Assembly: GCF_007747795.1 (NCBI RefSeq)
Contig: NZ_CP036275.1
Coordinates: 3,271,001-3,335,000 of the forward strand
DNA from: Maioricimonas rarisocia
GTDB lineage: Bacteria; Planctomycetota; Planctomycetia; Planctomycetales; Planctomycetaceae
Direction of reading: 5' to 3'
DNA length: 64,000 bases
A program made the position numbers and the translations under genes. The notes beneath the pieces were generated by a model. The model ran no database searches. It was given only the letters and a program-made list of their open reading frames with translations, and was not told the origin of the DNA. Position 1 is the stretch's first letter. Each line of letters opens with the position of its first letter. This document shows, piece by piece, positions 62,556 through 64,000 of the stretch.

Positions 62556-63293
62556 TCACACCTGCCCGTTGTTGGCCACGTCCATCCATGTCCGCAACTG
62601 GCTGATGTTCTCGAGCTCTTCGTCGATGTGCCGGACCAGATCCGCCAGCGACGGTTCAACCAGATGTTCGAGCCAGTCACTGATCGGAACGTCATCCGGC
62701 TTCTGGTCGAACCGGTCGAACGCATTGATGAGGACTTCGTCGACGATGTCGGCAATCGACAGCTGCTCGCCGATCCGGGCTTCCAGCGCCGGATACCTCT
62801 GGATCCAGCGGCCGACTCGTTTCCGCAGTGGTTCGGAATACACGTCGCATTCGCGGCGGAATGCGATGTAGTCGTTGTCGTCCACCGCCTGCCGCAGCGC
62901 GAGCACGTCGGGAACCCGCGTCGGTTCGATCTGGAAGTGCGTTCCTTCCTGTTCCTTGGCCACCTTGTCGGCATTGCCCAGTTTCGCCTTATACGCGCTC
63001 ACCTTGTGTACCAGCTTGCGGATGCAGCGTTCGTACGCCGGATGCGGCTGCTGGTGGCGGTCGGCCGTGACCATCGTTCGTCCCGGCAGGACGAGTGCCG
63101 TTTTGACGTGGTAGTCGGTACTGCGGGGAAAATGTGCGATCGTAATGTGCAGGTCGGAGACAGGAAAATCTTCAACCAGTCGGGCAAGGGTGTTGAGGTC
63201 CGACTCGAACTTCTCAATCTCGGCCGGCGTCAGGTCGCAGTCCCGGATATCCAGGTCGATCTTGAGGTTGTACGACTGATCGGAGTACTTCAT
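62556..63293 (-). CDS. HPF/S30AE-like protein with unusual C-terminal helical domain
   Basis: A 245-aa protein from the ATG at 63293, which has AGGA about seven bases upstream. The first 115 residues resemble a ribosome hibernation factor (S30AE) fold: YNLKIDLDIRDCDLT, DLHITIAHFPRSTDYHVKTA, ALVLPGRTMVTADRH and a long helix CIRKLVHKVSAYKAKL. The C-terminal part (about 125-245) is helical, not the usual HPF dimerisation tail. It contains LSIADIVDEVLINAFDRF, faintly reminiscent of sigma-70 region 2. I infer ribosome binding under stress, with an added regulatory or interaction domain. It sits between a DSP-like phosphatase gene and the CHAD gene. Confidence 0.68.
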   Translation of the reverse strand: MKYSDQSYNLKIDLDIRDCDLTPAEIEKFESDLNTLARLVEDFPVSDLHITIAHFPRSTDYHVKTALVLPGRTMVTADRHQQPHPAYERCIRKLVHKVSAYKAKLGNADKVAKEQEGTHFQIEPTRVPDVLALRQAVDDNDYIAFRRECDVYSEPLRKRVGRWIQRYPALEARIGEQLSIADIVDEVLINAFDRFDQKPDDVPISDWLEHLVEPSLADLVRHIDEELENISQLRTWMDVANNGQV

Positions 63294-63390
63294 TGTGATG
63301 TCCTTCGTGAGATTCCTGCACGTTCCGTCGGTTTGATGGCGATGCTGTCCGGCACAGCGGTCGCAGTCGAGTCGCGGCCGCTGAGGGCCG

Positions 63391-63846
63391 TCAGGAGGAC
63401 GCTTCATCCTTCTCTGCGACTGCGGACTGTACGAGTTCACGCAGTGGCGGCTCGTCGCATCCGACGCCCAGCTGTCGGCCGCGGCTCAACGTATCTTCTG
63501 CCGACCAGCCCTGATCGATGGCCTCGTTGATCAGTGCCAGTGTTCCGGCCCGTTTTCCCGAGCTGCAGTGAACGAACACGGGCTTGGGAAGCAGGTTGAG
63601 TTTGGCACGGAAGTCATTGACCTGCTGAGTGCTCAGGTCGTTCATGGGGACCGGCATGTTCACGTACATCATGCCCAGGGTACGTGCCTTCACACCTTCA
63701 TCCCGGGCGGAGGTGGTGTCCCCATCTTCCGCAGGGGCCCGCAGGTTCATGATTGTCGCAAATCCCTCGTCCGAGAGTTCGTCCAGATCGTCGTTCTCCG
63801 GCTGACTGCCGACCACGAGATCCTTGCGTACCTCAATTCGTTCCAT
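63391..63846 (-). CDS. DSP/BLH-like phosphatase (DUF442/TIGR01244 type)
   Basis: A 151-aa protein from the ATG at 63846, supported by a GGAAGGAA just upstream. The active-site loop is VFVHCSSGKRAGTLAL, a Cx5R cysteine phosphatase motif of the tyrosine/dual-specificity class. The upstream ATIMNLRAPAEDGDT segment supplies the general-acid region seen in BLH-type DUF442 proteins. Some DUF442 proteins are linked to sulfide metabolism, but here the neighbours are an HPF-like protein (97 bases downstream) and a CHAD protein. It heads this cluster; a promoter should lie in 63847-64000, where no further gene was seen. Confidence 0.85.
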   Translation of the reverse strand: MERIEVRKDLVVGSQPENDDLDELSDEGFATIMNLRAPAEDGDTTSARDEGVKARTLGMMYVNMPVPMNDLSTQQVNDFRAKLNLLPKPVFVHCSSGKRAGTLALINEAIDQGWSAEDTLSRGRQLGVGCDEPPLRELVQSAVAEKDEASS

Positions 63847-64000
63847 GAGAGTTCCTTCCAGTTCCGGAGGAGCTTGGCGCAAGATCACGTATCGAGACGG
63901 GCAATCGGCATGCCACACCGAACAGCGCGGGCGCAGTAGAAGGCGCCTCCGTATGGCGGAAGGAGATGCGTCAGCAGAGGTTAGGCAACGCGACGTCCCC

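Overview
The window reads as a chromosomal segment of a planctomycete, probably a Planctomycetaceae-type marine heterotroph. The sequence is GC-rich and gene-dense. Supporting content includes a Ser/Thr kinase with a DLG motif and an extracytoplasmic beta-helix, a DUF1571 protein, DUF1080 and ceramidase-type secreted enzymes, echoes of the planctomycete DUF1559 pseudopilin signature, very long secreted proteins, and dispersed GC-rich hairpin repeats. The genus cannot be fixed from sequence alone. There is no phage, integrative element, CRISPR array or rRNA operon. One tRNA gene (Cys) is present.

Layout. 0-8 kb: a translationally coupled yggS/yggU pair, a STAS-like protein, a VWA protein with an upstream zinc-ribbon/RG-rich protein, a DUF368 (PopT-type) lipid carrier translocase, an M42 peptidase and a secreted ceramidase-family protein. 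8-19 kb: a membrane-anchored Ser/Thr kinase, a glutaredoxin-like protein, a three-gene minus-strand unit (Nramp-like transporter, MFS transporter, DUF1080 protein) closed by a clear terminator, a PcrA-type helicase and a methyltransferase. 20-27 kb: peptidase T, a COG0731-like radical SAM protein, a 620-bp repeat-rich spacer, cysC, hisI-hisG, an MfnE-like kinase, a small protein with a terminator, and an APH-fold phosphotransferase.

27-47.7 kb is the most distinctive region. Two giant secreted, membrane-anchored beta-rich proteins (1194 and 2698 aa) share a repeated module. They are followed, after a minus-strand DUF1571 protein and tRNA-Cys, by a 1.1-kresidue helical-repeat protein, a second TPR-like secreted protein, one ExbB/TolQ channel and two ExbD/TolR subunits. 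I infer an undescribed proton-motive-force-coupled envelope system. The motor subunits are recognisable, whereas the giant partners are not members of any family I can name.

47.7-64 kb: a Xer recombinase, a secreted coiled-coil protein, a methyltransferase, an NfeD/SppA-like membrane protease with a duplicated protease domain, PriA, a large hybrid histidine kinase, a membrane protein carrying a metzincin-like zinc motif that lacks the catalytic glutamate, an unrecognised protein, and a three-gene minus-strand cluster (DSP-like phosphatase, HPF-like protein with a new C-terminal domain, CHAD protein) that looks like a stress or polyphosphate module.
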